Assembly: GCA_020637555.1 (NCBI GenBank)
Contig: JACKKF010000004.1
Location: forward strand, 62,001-126,000
Reading direction: 5' to 3'
Origin: Rhodobacter sp.
Lineage (GTDB): Bacteria > Pseudomonadota > Alphaproteobacteria > Rhodobacterales > Rhodobacteraceae
DNA length: 64,000 nt
The position numbers were made by a program, and so were the translations under genes. A model generated the notes under the pieces. That model was not told the origin of the DNA. It saw only the letters and a list, made by a program, of their open reading frames with translations, and did no database searches. Positions 17,879 through 26,050 of this stretch are shown here, piece after piece (position 1 is the first letter of the stretch; each line of letters begins with the position of its first letter).

Positions 17879-19444
17879 TCAGCTGGTCCTGCCGGTGACC
17901 AGGGCGGCGTTGTTGGCCCGGCCCTGTCCGGCGTGCATGCGGTTGAGCGCGTTGAGATAGGCCTTGACCGAGGCGACCACGGTATCGGTATCCGCCGACT
18001 GGCCGGTAAAGACGCGGCCGTCCTTGCTGAGGCGAACGGACACGGTGGCCTGGGCATCGGTTCCCTCGGTCACCGCCTGAACCTGATAGAGATCCAGCGT
18101 CGCGCCGTGGGGGTAGAGCATCTTGACGGCGTTGAAGCAGGCATCGACGGGGCCGTCGCCCGTGGCATCGACGAAATGATCGGCACCACCGATGGACAGG
18201 GTCAACTCGGCTTCTTGCGGGCCCTCGGTGCCGCAGATCACGCGCAGTTTCCTGAGGCTGAGGTGGTCGCTTTCCGCATTGGACGCAGCATCCGCCATCA
18301 GGGCCACCAGGTCGTCGTCGTAGACCTCTTTCTTGCGGTCCGCGAGGGCCTTGAAGCGGACGAACACGTCCTTCAACTGGTTGTCACCCAGGTCATACCC
18401 CAGGTCCGCCATCTTGGCGCGCAGCGCGGCGCGGCCGGAGTGCTTGCCCATGGCGATGTTCTTGGCGGTGAGGCCGATGTCCTCGGGGCGCATGATCTCG
18501 AAGGTCTGCGCGTTCTTCAGCACGCCGTCCTGATGGATGCCGCTTTCGTGCAGGAAGGCGTTCTTGCCGACCACCGCCTTGTTGAACTGAACGGCAAAGC
18601 CGGACACCTGGCTGACCCGGCGGCTGAGGTGCATGATCTTCGTCGTGTCGATGCCGGTGCGGTAGGGCATGATGTCGTTGCGCACCTTGAGCGCCATCAC
18701 CACTTCTTCCAGGGCGGTGTTGCCGGCGCGCTCGCCCAGGCCGTTGATGGTGCATTCGATCTGGCGCGCGCCCGCTTCGACCGCGGCCAGCGCGTTCGCG
18801 GTCGCCATGCCCAGGTCGTTGTGGCAATGGGTGGCGAAGGTGATGGTGTCGGCGCCGGGCACGCGCGCCAGCAGCATCCGGATCAGATCGGCGGATTCGC
18901 GCGGCGCGGTATAGCCCACGGTATCGGGGATGTTGATCGTGGTGGCCCCGGCCTTGATCGCGGTTTCGACCACCCGGCACAGATAGTCATGTTCCGTCCG
19001 CGTTGCGTCCATTGGCGACCATTGCACGTTGTCGCACAGGTTGCGCGCATGGGCGACCGTGGCCTGGATCCGGTCCACCATGGCATCTTGCGTCAGCGCG
19101 GTGATGTCGCGGTGCAGCGGCGAGGTGCCGATGAAGGTGTGGATGCGGGGGCGGGGCGCGTGTTTCACGGCCTCCCAGCAGCGGTCGATATCGGCGAAGT
19201 TGGCCCGCGCCAGCCCGCAGATGACCGCGTTCCGGGCGTTCCTGGCAATGTCGCTGACGGCCTGGAAGTCCCCCTCGGAGGCGATGGGAAAGCCCGCTTC
19301 GATCACGTCCACGCCCATTTCGTCCAGCAGGCCGGCGATTTCCAGCTTTTCATCATGGCTCATGGTGGCGCCGGGCGATTGCTCGCCGTCGCGCAGGGTG
19401 GTGTCGAAGATCAGGACGCGGTCTTGCTGGGTGGTGTCGGTCAT
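17879..19444 (-). CDS. leuA: 2-isopropylmalate synthase
   Basis: Condenses acetyl-CoA with 2-oxoisovalerate, the first committed step to leucine. The 521 residues show the catalytic TIM barrel with FDTTLRDGEQSPG at the N-terminus, the metal-binding HCHND motif and NGLGERAGN, followed by the C-terminal LeuA dimerisation/allosteric domain (about 395-510) that usually confers leucine feedback inhibition. No leader peptide with leucine codons is visible. It lies 17 bases after hisA and likely shares its transcript; AAGGA precedes the ATG. Confidence 0.97.
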   Translation of the reverse strand: MTDTTQQDRVLIFDTTLRDGEQSPGATMSHDEKLEIAGLLDEMGVDVIEAGFPIASEGDFQAVSDIARNARNAVICGLARANFADIDRCWEAVKHAPRPRIHTFIGTSPLHRDITALTQDAMVDRIQATVAHARNLCDNVQWSPMDATRTEHDYLCRVVETAIKAGATTINIPDTVGYTAPRESADLIRMLLARVPGADTITFATHCHNDLGMATANALAAVEAGARQIECTINGLGERAGNTALEEVVMALKVRNDIMPYRTGIDTTKIMHLSRRVSQVSGFAVQFNKAVVGKNAFLHESGIHQDGVLKNAQTFEIMRPEDIGLTAKNIAMGKHSGRAALRAKMADLGYDLGDNQLKDVFVRFKALADRKKEVYDDDLVALMADAASNAESDHLSLRKLRVICGTEGPQEAELTLSIGGADHFVDATGDGPVDACFNAVKMLYPHGATLDLYQVQAVTEGTDAQATVSVRLSKDGRVFTGQSADTDTVVASVKAYLNALNRMHAGQGRANNAALVTGRTS

Positions 19445-19461
19445 GGCGGGGTCCTTGGGGG

Positions 19462-20184
19462 TCAGGCCTTGAGCGTGGCGAGGGCTTCGGCGAGGTCGAG
19501 CTTGCCGTCATAGAGCGCGCGGCCGGAGATCGCGCCATCCAGGGGCGCGCCGCAATCCCTGAGCGCGACAAGATCCGCGAGCGACGAGACCCCGCCCGAG
19601 GCGATCACCGGGATCGAGGTGGCCCGCGCCAGAGCCGCCGTGGCGCCGACGTTCGGGCCCTGCATCGCGCCGTCGCGGTCGATGTCGGTATAGATGATCG
19701 CCGCGACGCCCGCGTCCTCGAACGCTTTCGCCAGGTCGGTGACCATGACGTCGGTTTCCTCGGCCCAGCCCTTGGTCGCGACACGGCCCTGACGGGCGTC
19801 GATGCCGACCGCGACCTGGCCCGGGAAGGCGCGCGCGGCCTCGCGCACCAGTGTGGGGTTCTCGACCGCGACAGTGCCCAGGATGACCCGGCGCAGGCCC
19901 TTTGACAGCCAGGTTTCGATGGTCGCCATGTCCCGGATGCCGCCGCCCAGCTGGCAGGGCAGCGCGACGGCTTTCAGGATACCCTCGACCGCGCCGGCGT
20001 TCACCGGCTTGCCCGCAAAGGCGCCGTTCAGGTCCACGAGGTGCAGCCATTCGGCGCCCTGTGCGGCAAAGGCCGCGGCCTGCTGCGCCGGATCGTCGTT
20101 GAACACCGTCGCCTGGTCCATCGCGCCCTTGTAGAGGCGGACGCACTGGCCGTCCTTGAGGTCGATCGCGGGGTAAAGGATCAT
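19462..20184 (-). CDS. hisA: phosphoribosyl-formimino isomerase HisA
   Basis: Fourth enzyme of histidine synthesis, isomerising ProFAR to PRFAR on a TIM barrel. The 240 residues carry the catalytic aspartates in YPAIDLKDGQCV (Asp8) and YTDIDRDGAMQG, and phosphate-binding glycines in LGGGIRD and ASGGVSS. GGAG precedes the ATG. Unlike the common hisB-hisH-hisA-hisF order, no other his gene adjoins it; it is followed by leuA in what looks like one transcription unit. Confidence 0.95.
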   Translation of the reverse strand: MILYPAIDLKDGQCVRLYKGAMDQATVFNDDPAQQAAAFAAQGAEWLHLVDLNGAFAGKPVNAGAVEGILKAVALPCQLGGGIRDMATIETWLSKGLRRVILGTVAVENPTLVREAARAFPGQVAVGIDARQGRVATKGWAEETDVMVTDLAKAFEDAGVAAIIYTDIDRDGAMQGPNVGATAALARATSIPVIASGGVSSLADLVALRDCGAPLDGAISGRALYDGKLDLAEALATLKA

Positions 20185-20268
20185 GGGGCGCTCCAGCTCT
20201 GGTTTGCGCGGGGTTTAGCGCCCCGCACGGACGGATGCAAACCTTGTTCGCAGGCGCAATTGCTTGAC

Positions 20269-20296
20269 CGTATAGTAAAATACACAGCAAAAACAA
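20269..20296 (-). promoter_or_regulatory. candidate hisA-leuA promoter
   Basis: On the minus strand TTGTTT (20291-20296), a 16-base spacer and TATACG (20269-20274), in an AT-rich patch that stands out from the GC-rich surroundings. It would give a leader of about 80 bases with a GCGGGGCGC/GCGC-rich fold before hisA. Confidence 0.45.
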
Positions 20297-20378
20297 GGGC
20301 TAGAGGGCTTTTGCGCTTGCAGCGAAGGGCTGCGTGCCCTACACCGCCCCCTTCCTTGACGACGCGGGGTGGTGCGTG

Positions 20379-20567
20379 ATGGCGAAACGGGGCGGGTTCA
20401 GGCGGTGGCTGGCGGCGCTGACGCTGCTGGTTCTGGCGGGCGTGGCAGTGCCGTATGGCGTGTTGGCGGGGCGCCAGGACTGGTCGGTCGCCGGGTTCTG
20501 GGTGGCCTTTGCGCTGGCCGTTGTCGCCGTGATCCTGCGGGGCATTCGCGGATGGAGGGACGTGTGA
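20379..20567 (+). CDS. small two-helix membrane protein coupled to symporter
   Basis: A 62-residue protein starting MAKRGGFRRWLAALTLL with two hydrophobic segments (about 9-27 and 34-53) and a basic N-terminus and loop. Its stop overlaps the start of the sodium:solute symporter by one base (TGATG), so translation is coupled. Small membrane proteins precede several SSF transporters and are treated as accessory subunits; that role here is inferred from position only. No family is recognised. Confidence 0.65.
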   Translation: MAKRGGFRRWLAALTLLVLAGVAVPYGVLAGRQDWSVAGFWVAFALAVVAVILRGIRGWRDV

Positions 20568-22027
20568 TGCTGGCACCGACGACGATCTGGGCGGCGATCG
20601 CGGCCTTTGCCGGGCTGGGTCTGCTGCTGGCCTGGCGCGCCGCGCGTGCGAACGTCGGCACGGCCGAGGACTACTACCTGGGCGGGCGCGCGTTCGGCGG
20701 GCTTGTTGCCGGGCTGAGCTATGCGGCCACGACCTATTCGGCGTTCATGCTGGTGGTGCTGACCGGGCTGACGTATCGCGGGGGCATCGGCGCGCTGGGG
20801 TTCGAACTGATCTATTTCGCCGGGCTGGGCCTGCTGGTGATCTTTGCGCCGCGCTTCTGGCTGGCGGCGAAACGCTGGGGTTTCATCTCGCCGGCCGAGA
20901 TGCTGGGCGCGCGTTATGGCAGCCCCTGGGTGGCGCGGCTGGCGGCGCTGGTCGCGCTGGTGTTCCTGATGCCCTATTGCACGACGCAGATGGCCGGGAT
21001 CGGGCTGCTTCTGTCAGGCATCACCGGCGGAGAGATCACGTTGGTGCAGGCGGTGGCGACGGGGGCGCTGCTGGCAGCGGTCTGGACGCTGTTCGCGGGG
21101 ATTCGTTCGGTCGCGTGGACGGATGCGGTGCAGGCGGTGGTGATGCTGGGCTCGGCGCTGCTGGCGATCGTGTTCGCGGTGGCGGCGCTGGGCGGTTGGG
21201 GCGCGTTCGCCAGCGGCGTGGCGCAGGCACAGGGGGTGCGGCTGGGTGTGCCAGGCCCGGGGCTGTGGAGCCTGGGCACCTTTGTCGCCCTGTCGCTGCC
21301 GTGGTTCTTTTTCGCGATCTCGAACCCGCAGGTCAGCCAGCGGCTGTTCATCGTCAGGGACATGGCGGCGATGCGGCGGATGATCCTGTGGGTGCTGGGA
21401 TTCGGGCTGGCCTTTACCCTGATCGCGGTGACCTGGGGTTTTGCCGCGCTGCAGCTGGCGCCGGGGCTTGAAAACTCGGCGACGGCGACGCCCGCGCTGC
21501 TGACCTCGGGGGCGATCCCGGCCTGGGTGGCGGTGCTTCTGGTGCTGGGGATCCTGGCTGCGGCGGTGTCCACGCTGGATTCGATCGCGCTGACGCTGGG
21601 GGCGATGGTCGCGCGCGACATGATGAACCGCGCGCAACCCGGCACACAGATCCTGGCGGGGCGCGTGGTGGTGATCCTTGTCGTGCTGTTCGCCAGCCTG
21701 TTCGCGGTGCAGAAGGCGCAGATCGTCGATCAGCTGGCTGCCTTGTCGGCGGCTGGCCTCATGGTGACGGTGCCGGCGACGGTCGGTGCGTTCTTCTGGC
21801 GTCGGGCGACCGCGGCCGGGGCGCTGGCCTCGATCGGTGGGGGGGCGCTGCTGGCGGTGTGGATGGCGATGATCCAGGGCGTGAGCGTGTTCAACCCGGT
21901 GCTGGCGCTCAGTGTCGGCGGGGTCAGCGTGGTCCTTTATGTTCTGGTGTCGCTGGTGACCCGGCCACGGCCCGGCGCGCTGGACTTCGACCTGCGCGCC
22001 GAACTGGACAGTGTCGGCGCCTGGTAG
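20567..22027 (+). CDS. sodium:solute symporter (SSF family)
   Basis: A 486-residue, roughly 13-helix membrane transporter of the SSF/SSS family, closest in style to pantothenate/proline-type permeases. Family features include EDYYLGGRAFGGLVAGLSYAA near the N-terminus, FAGIRSVAWTDAVQ in the middle and SNPQVSQRLFIVRD. It should couple uptake of an organic solute to the sodium gradient. The substrate is not readable. Its neighbours downstream, a PhlG-like hydrolase and a BKACE enzyme, suggest a carboxylated catabolic substrate. Confidence 0.9.
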   Translation: MLAPTTIWAAIAAFAGLGLLLAWRAARANVGTAEDYYLGGRAFGGLVAGLSYAATTYSAFMLVVLTGLTYRGGIGALGFELIYFAGLGLLVIFAPRFWLAAKRWGFISPAEMLGARYGSPWVARLAALVALVFLMPYCTTQMAGIGLLLSGITGGEITLVQAVATGALLAAVWTLFAGIRSVAWTDAVQAVVMLGSALLAIVFAVAALGGWGAFASGVAQAQGVRLGVPGPGLWSLGTFVALSLPWFFFAISNPQVSQRLFIVRDMAAMRRMILWVLGFGLAFTLIAVTWGFAALQLAPGLENSATATPALLTSGAIPAWVAVLLVLGILAAAVSTLDSIALTLGAMVARDMMNRAQPGTQILAGRVVVILVVLFASLFAVQKAQIVDQLAALSAAGLMVTVPATVGAFFWRRATAAGALASIGGGALLAVWMAMIQGVSVFNPVLALSVGGVSVVLYVLVSLVTRPRPGALDFDLRAELDSVGAW

Positions 22028-22094
22028 GGCTGGCGCCCGGGCCTGAGGATGGGCAATACTGCCCATCCGAACCGCTGAACGGAGAGCCCGCGCC

Positions 22095-22757
22095 ATGCGT
22101 TTTGACGACCGCAACGAGATGCTCAGACCCGGCTATCTGCCGTTCGAATCCGGTGTCATGCGCCATGACGACGGATCGGTCACCATCGCCGCGCTGACCC
22201 GGATGCCGCGCTGCCGGGCCAAGATGGTGGACTGGTGGTTCGGATGGCTGGGCGGCACCGACACCTACAAGCTGTGGCATCCCGTCGATCACCTGTTCAG
22301 CGACTGGGAGGGGCGGCGCGCGGACGGGCATTATCATGGCGCCCGGCACCTGGTGCATGAGACCCTGGGCGGCGATGGCGAGGTGCACAAACTGCGGGTC
22401 CATTTCCGCGATCCGCACGAGGTCTTCGATCCCGCCGGGTATGACGGGGTCGACGGTGTCGCCATCTGCGCCCGCCCCGGCAGTCTGGAAAAGCCGATCA
22501 ATCTGGGTCACATGACCCATTTCGTGCGCAACACCGACTACGGCTGCGAGATGCGCACGCGCTTCTGGCTGGGTGACATCCACGCGCAGGACGACGGCGC
22601 ACCACTGCCCGAGGCGATGCGCGCCGGCATCCGGGCCGCGGCCCTCGGCGATGACTTCTGTGCCCGCCTGCATCGTCATTCCATCGAGGAAATGGGCTAT
22701 CTCGCCGATCTGCTGCCGGTTCTCTATCGTCAGGTGACCCAGGACGCGAGCTTCTAG
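22095..22757 (+). CDS. DAPG hydrolase (PhlG)-like protein
   Basis: A 220-residue protein resembling the DAPG hydrolase PhlG family, zinc enzymes that cleave a carbon-carbon bond in 2,4-diacetylphloroglucinol or related beta-diketones. The conserved block WWFGWLGGTDTYKLWHPVDH (residues 47-66) supplies His62/His66. Possible glutamate ligands lie around 89-96. A C-terminal HSIEE gives His195 and Glu199, with the same four-residue spacing as the PhlG His/Glu pair. ACGGAGAG precedes the ATG. It lies 67 bases after the symporter and 111 before BKACE on the same strand. Substrate is unknown. Confidence 0.75.
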   Translation: MRFDDRNEMLRPGYLPFESGVMRHDDGSVTIAALTRMPRCRAKMVDWWFGWLGGTDTYKLWHPVDHLFSDWEGRRADGHYHGARHLVHETLGGDGEVHKLRVHFRDPHEVFDPAGYDGVDGVAICARPGSLEKPINLGHMTHFVRNTDYGCEMRTRFWLGDIHAQDDGAPLPEAMRAGIRAAALGDDFCARLHRHSIEEMGYLADLLPVLYRQVTQDASF

Positions 22758-22868
22758 CCGGGCTGGCCGGGCTGCGGCCCCTCTTGATTGCGGCGCGGCT
22801 TGTGACGATCATCGCCGTGCCGAGCCGCCGTCAACCCGTGGCGGCCCCCCGCGAAAGGAGCCCCTGCC

Positions 22869-23801
22869 ATGGCCAGAAAGCCCAAGACCATCATCACCTG
22901 CGCCGTGACCGGGGCGATCCACACGCCGACGATGTCGGATGCGCTGCCCTACACCCATGACGACATCGCAACCCAGGCCATCGCCGCCGCCGAGGCAGGC
23001 GCCGCGATCCTGCATCTTCATGCACGCGACAACCAGACCGGCGCGCCGTCGATCGACCCGGCCGATTTCGCGCCCTTCCTCGCCCGGATCAAACAGGCAA
23101 GCGACGCGGTGGTGAACATCTCGACCGGCGGATCGCTGACCGCGACCATCCAGGACCGGATCGCGCCGGCAAAGGCGTTCTCGCCCGAGATGTGCTCGAT
23201 GAACATGGGGTCGCTGAATTTCAGCTTTCACGGGCTGGCCGGCCGGTTCTCCGAATGGAAATTCCCCTGGGAACGCGACTATGTCGCCGGATCCGAGGGC
23301 AACATCTTCCGCAACACCTTCCGGGACATCAAGGAAGCGGCCGAAACGCTGGCCCCCCACAGGATCAAGTTCGAGCACGAGATCTACGATGTCGGGCACC
23401 TCTACAACCTGAAGTTCATGATGGATCAGGGGCATTTCAAGGCGCCGATCTTCCTGCAGTTCGTGATGGGAATCCTGGGCGGCATCGGCGCGGACGTGGA
23501 CAATCTCGTGTTCCTCAAACGCACCGCCGACAAACTGTTCGGGGATCAATACCGCTGGTCGGTGCTGGCCGCCGGCGCCGCGCAGATCCCGCTGGCGGTG
23601 ACGGCCAGCCAGATGGGTGGACATGTGCGCGTGGGGCTCGAGGACAGCCTTTTCATTTCGCGCGGCGAACTGGCGACGTCGAATGCCCAGCAGGTCGCCA
23701 AGATCCGCCGCATCATCGAGGACCTCGGCAATGCCATCGCCACCCCAGACGAGGCGCGCGCGATCCTGGACCTCAAAGGGGGGGATCAGGTCGCCTTCTG
23801 A
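22869..23801 (+). CDS. beta-keto acid cleavage enzyme (BKACE, DUF849)
   Basis: A 310-residue TIM-barrel enzyme of the BKACE family, which condenses a beta-keto acid with acetyl-CoA and releases acetoacetate plus a new acyl-CoA; the founding member cleaves 3-keto-5-aminohexanoate in lysine fermentation. The metal site HLHAR (His49, His51), NISTGG and the later MGGHVRVGLED block are all present. AAAGGAG precedes the ATG. The residues that set substrate class cannot be assigned confidently by eye. Position after a transporter and a PhlG-like hydrolase supports a catabolic role. Confidence 0.88.
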   Translation: MARKPKTIITCAVTGAIHTPTMSDALPYTHDDIATQAIAAAEAGAAILHLHARDNQTGAPSIDPADFAPFLARIKQASDAVVNISTGGSLTATIQDRIAPAKAFSPEMCSMNMGSLNFSFHGLAGRFSEWKFPWERDYVAGSEGNIFRNTFRDIKEAAETLAPHRIKFEHEIYDVGHLYNLKFMMDQGHFKAPIFLQFVMGILGGIGADVDNLVFLKRTADKLFGDQYRWSVLAAGAAQIPLAVTASQMGGHVRVGLEDSLFISRGELATSNAQQVAKIRRIIEDLGNAIATPDEARAILDLKGGDQVAF

Positions 23802-23806
23802 CGCCC

Positions 23807-23835
23807 TTGAAAAGACCGGGCTATACGTCTATCCG
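23807..23835 (+). promoter_or_regulatory. candidate dapA promoter
   Basis: TTGAAA (23807-23812), a 17-base spacer and a weak TATCCG (23830-23835) in the 90-base gap before dapA. It would separate dapA from the BKACE gene transcriptionally. Confidence 0.3.
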
Positions 23836-23891
23836 GCTTGGATATGCGCGTGGGGACGACCCCCGCGCGCGGCGCCGATATGGAGATGAGG

Positions 23892-24767
23892 ATGTTCCGG
23901 GGATCGTTACCCGCTCTGATCACGCCGTTCCGCGACGGGGCGGTGGATTTCGAGGCGCTCGAATCGTTGGTCGAATGGCATATCGCCGAGGGCAGCCACG
24001 GGCTGGTCCCGGTGGGGACCACGGGCGAAAGCCCGACGCTGACGCATGACGAGCATGAAGCCGTCGTCGAGGCGGTGGTCAAGGCCGTGAAGGGCCGCAT
24101 CCCGGTGATCGCCGGGGCCGGTTCGAACAACACGGTCGAAGCCATCCGCCTGATCAAGCACGCTGAAAAGGTCGGGGCCGACGCGGCGCTGGTGGTGACG
24201 CCCTATTACAACAAACCCACCCAGGCGGGCCTGCTGGCGCATTATCGCGCGCTGCACGACGCCAGCAACCTGCCGATCGTGATCTACAACATCCCGCCGC
24301 GTTCGGTCATCGACATGGCGCCGGAAACGATGGGTGAACTGGCCAGACTTCCGCGTATCGTCGGTGTCAAGGACGCGACCGGCAAGATCGAGCGCGTCAG
24401 CCAGCAGCGCCAGACCTGCGGGCCCGACTTCGTCCAGCTGTCGGGCGAGGATGCGACGGCGCTGGGGTTCAATGCCCATGGCGGCGTCGGCTGCATCTCG
24501 GTCACGGCGAATGTGGCGCCGCGGCTCTGCGCCGAATTCCAGGAAGCCACGCTGCGCGGCGATTTCGCCAAGGCACTGGGCTATCAGGATCGCCTCATGC
24601 CGCTGCACACGGCGATCTTCATTGAACCGGGTGTGGCGGGCGCGAAATACGCGATGTCGCGCCTTGGGCTTTGCCGCAACGAGGTGCGCCTGCCGCTGGT
24701 GGGCGTGACCGAGCGCGTGGCCGCTGCCATCGACGCGGCGCTGCGTCACGCGGGGCTCCTGACCTGA
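23892..24767 (+). CDS. dapA: 4-hydroxy-tetrahydrodipicolinate synthase
   Basis: Condenses pyruvate with aspartate semialdehyde, the branch-point step to diaminopimelate and lysine. The 291-residue TIM barrel has GTTGESPTL for the carboxylate site, the catalytic Tyr132 in IYNIPPRS and the Schiff-base Lys160 in GVKDATGK. The ATG at 23892 is preferred to two upstream in-frame ATGs because GGAG sits seven to eight bases before it and the resulting length and MFRGSLPAL start match the family. It lies downstream of BKACE but probably has its own promoter. Confidence 0.96.
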   Translation: MFRGSLPALITPFRDGAVDFEALESLVEWHIAEGSHGLVPVGTTGESPTLTHDEHEAVVEAVVKAVKGRIPVIAGAGSNNTVEAIRLIKHAEKVGADAALVVTPYYNKPTQAGLLAHYRALHDASNLPIVIYNIPPRSVIDMAPETMGELARLPRIVGVKDATGKIERVSQQRQTCGPDFVQLSGEDATALGFNAHGGVGCISVTANVAPRLCAEFQEATLRGDFAKALGYQDRLMPLHTAIFIEPGVAGAKYAMSRLGLCRNEVRLPLVGVTERVAAAIDAALRHAGLLT

Positions 24768-24772
24768 TACGA

Positions 24773-24858
24773 GCGGGGGCTGCCGCCCCCGCACCCCCGC
24801 TTCAAGGGGGGCACGCCCCCCTTGAAAATCCCCGTGCGTATTTTCGACAAGATGATGG
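24773..24858 (+). repeat. intergenic GC-rich repeat, copy 3
   Basis: Stem CGGGGGC-TGCC-GCCCCCG, then TTCAAGGGGGGC/GCCCCCCTTGAA with a two-base loop, then CCCCGTGCGTATTTTCG and CAAGATGATG. It almost duplicates the copy at 17.8 kb. It starts 6 bases after dapA and probably doubles as its terminator. Confidence 0.8.
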
Positions 24859-24888
24859 GGCGCCAGCCATTTGTTGCTGGCTGTGTGC

Positions 24889-25000
24889 ATCTTTGTGCCT
24901 GAAATATCCTGCGGGGGTGAATTCGCGCAGCGAAGAGGGGGCGCAAAGCCCCCTGCCGCGCGGCGCGCCAGCGCTGCGCCCGGTCGCCCGAGGGCTAGAG
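24889..25000 (-). repeat. intergenic GC-rich repeat, divergent inverted copy 4
   Basis: Read on the minus strand this ends with GGATATTTCAGGCACAAAGATG, recalling the GTATTTTCG-CAAGATG tail of the other copies. It also contains a GGGGGC-GCAAA-GCCCCC stem (24938-24953). It faces copy 3 across about 30 bases. Together they fill most of the 302-base gene-free gap 24768-25069, in which I see no convincing gene. Confidence 0.55.
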
Positions 25001-25069
25001 CATGGAATGCTCTCTGCCGAGGGCGAAACCCCTGCCTTGCGTGATCCGCGGCTGTTTCACCGACACCAC

Positions 25070-25915
25070 TCAGGTCGCTGAGAGCGCGTCCAGAACCAAC
25101 GCGGCGGCGCTGCCTGGAGCTGTGTCCTGCAGTGGCCAGAGGTCCAGCGTCAGGCCCGACGGCACTGCGACCGCGAAGGGATCGATCAGCCGCCCGCCGC
25201 GCAGGGCCTGGTCCACCAGCGGTTGCGCGATTACCAGGACACCCGCGCCATTCACCGCTTCCTCGATCGCCAGGGCCGCCTGGCTGTGCCGTGTGCCGCG
25301 CGGCTGAAAGTCACGCAGCCCCGCGCCCTGGCTCCATCGCTCCCAGTCGCCGGCCGGGCCCGTCAGGCAGAGGGTTTCGCGCGGATCCAGCCGTGACGGA
25401 TCCGGATCCACGGGATACGCGGGCGCGGCGGTGGCGATCAGGGGAACCCCGGGCCCGTCGCCTGGTTGCAGAAAGAGCGCAAGATCGGCCAGCCCGCGTG
25501 CGGCCTCGGGGGTGCTGACGGGCACGGGAACAACCGTCATGCCCTTGCGCCTGAGCGCAGGTAGTCGCGGCGACAGCCACAGCTGTGCCAGATCGCTGGT
25601 GGTCGCGATCCGCACCAGCCCGGGCGCGGCCTCGGCCTCGAGCCGTCGCACCGCGGTTTCCAGCGCGCGAAACGCATCGGTGAATTCGGGCAGGACGCGC
25701 GCGCCCAGGTCGGTCAGGGCGACGCCCCGGTGATGGCGTTCGAACAGCGCGACGCCCAGCGTCGTTTCCAGCGTTTTCAGGTGTGCGGTGACGGCCCCCG
25801 GCGTCACGCCCAGTTCCTGAGCGGCGGGAGCGAAGCCGCCCAGCCTTCCCGCGGCCTCGAATGCGCGCAACGCGGAGAGCGGCGGCAATTTCGGTCGCGG
25901 TGGCTGGGCGGCCAT
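25070..25915 (-). CDS. LysR-family transcriptional regulator (GcvA-like)
   Basis: A 281-residue regulator with an N-terminal winged helix-turn-helix (about 10-68: LRAFEAAGRLGGFAPAAQEL, GVTPGAVTAHLKTLE) of the GcvA type and a shortened periplasmic-binding-like effector domain (about 95-280). It is on the same strand as the sarcosine oxidase cluster but beyond a terminator, so it is probably transcribed separately. Regulation of the sox/SDR genes is plausible from position only; no divergent target is present. Confidence 0.88.
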   Translation of the reverse strand: MAAQPPRPKLPPLSALRAFEAAGRLGGFAPAAQELGVTPGAVTAHLKTLETTLGVALFERHHRGVALTDLGARVLPEFTDAFRALETAVRRLEAEAAPGLVRIATTSDLAQLWLSPRLPALRRKGMTVVPVPVSTPEAARGLADLALFLQPGDGPGVPLIATAAPAYPVDPDPSRLDPRETLCLTGPAGDWERWSQGAGLRDFQPRGTRHSQAALAIEEAVNGAGVLVIAQPLVDQALRGGRLIDPFAVAVPSGLTLDLWPLQDTAPGSAAALVLDALSAT

Positions 25916-25996
25916 TTTGCCTGTAGATTTCTTGCCTCAGAATTTCTTACCCCATTAAACATAATGCAGGCAACCGAAACTTTGGCCGCCGCAAGG

Positions 25997-26022
25997 AAAA
26001 GCCGCCCCGGGGCAGGGGCGGC
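25997..26022 (-). terminator. intrinsic terminator after the SDR gene
   Basis: On the minus strand GCCGCCCC (26022-26015) pairs with GGGGCGGC (26008-26001), followed by TTTT. It lies about 30 bases past the SDR stop and closes the sox-VOC-SDR run. Confidence 0.75.
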
Positions 26023-26050
26023 GGTTCGGGGTGGGGTGAGAGGTGGCGGT

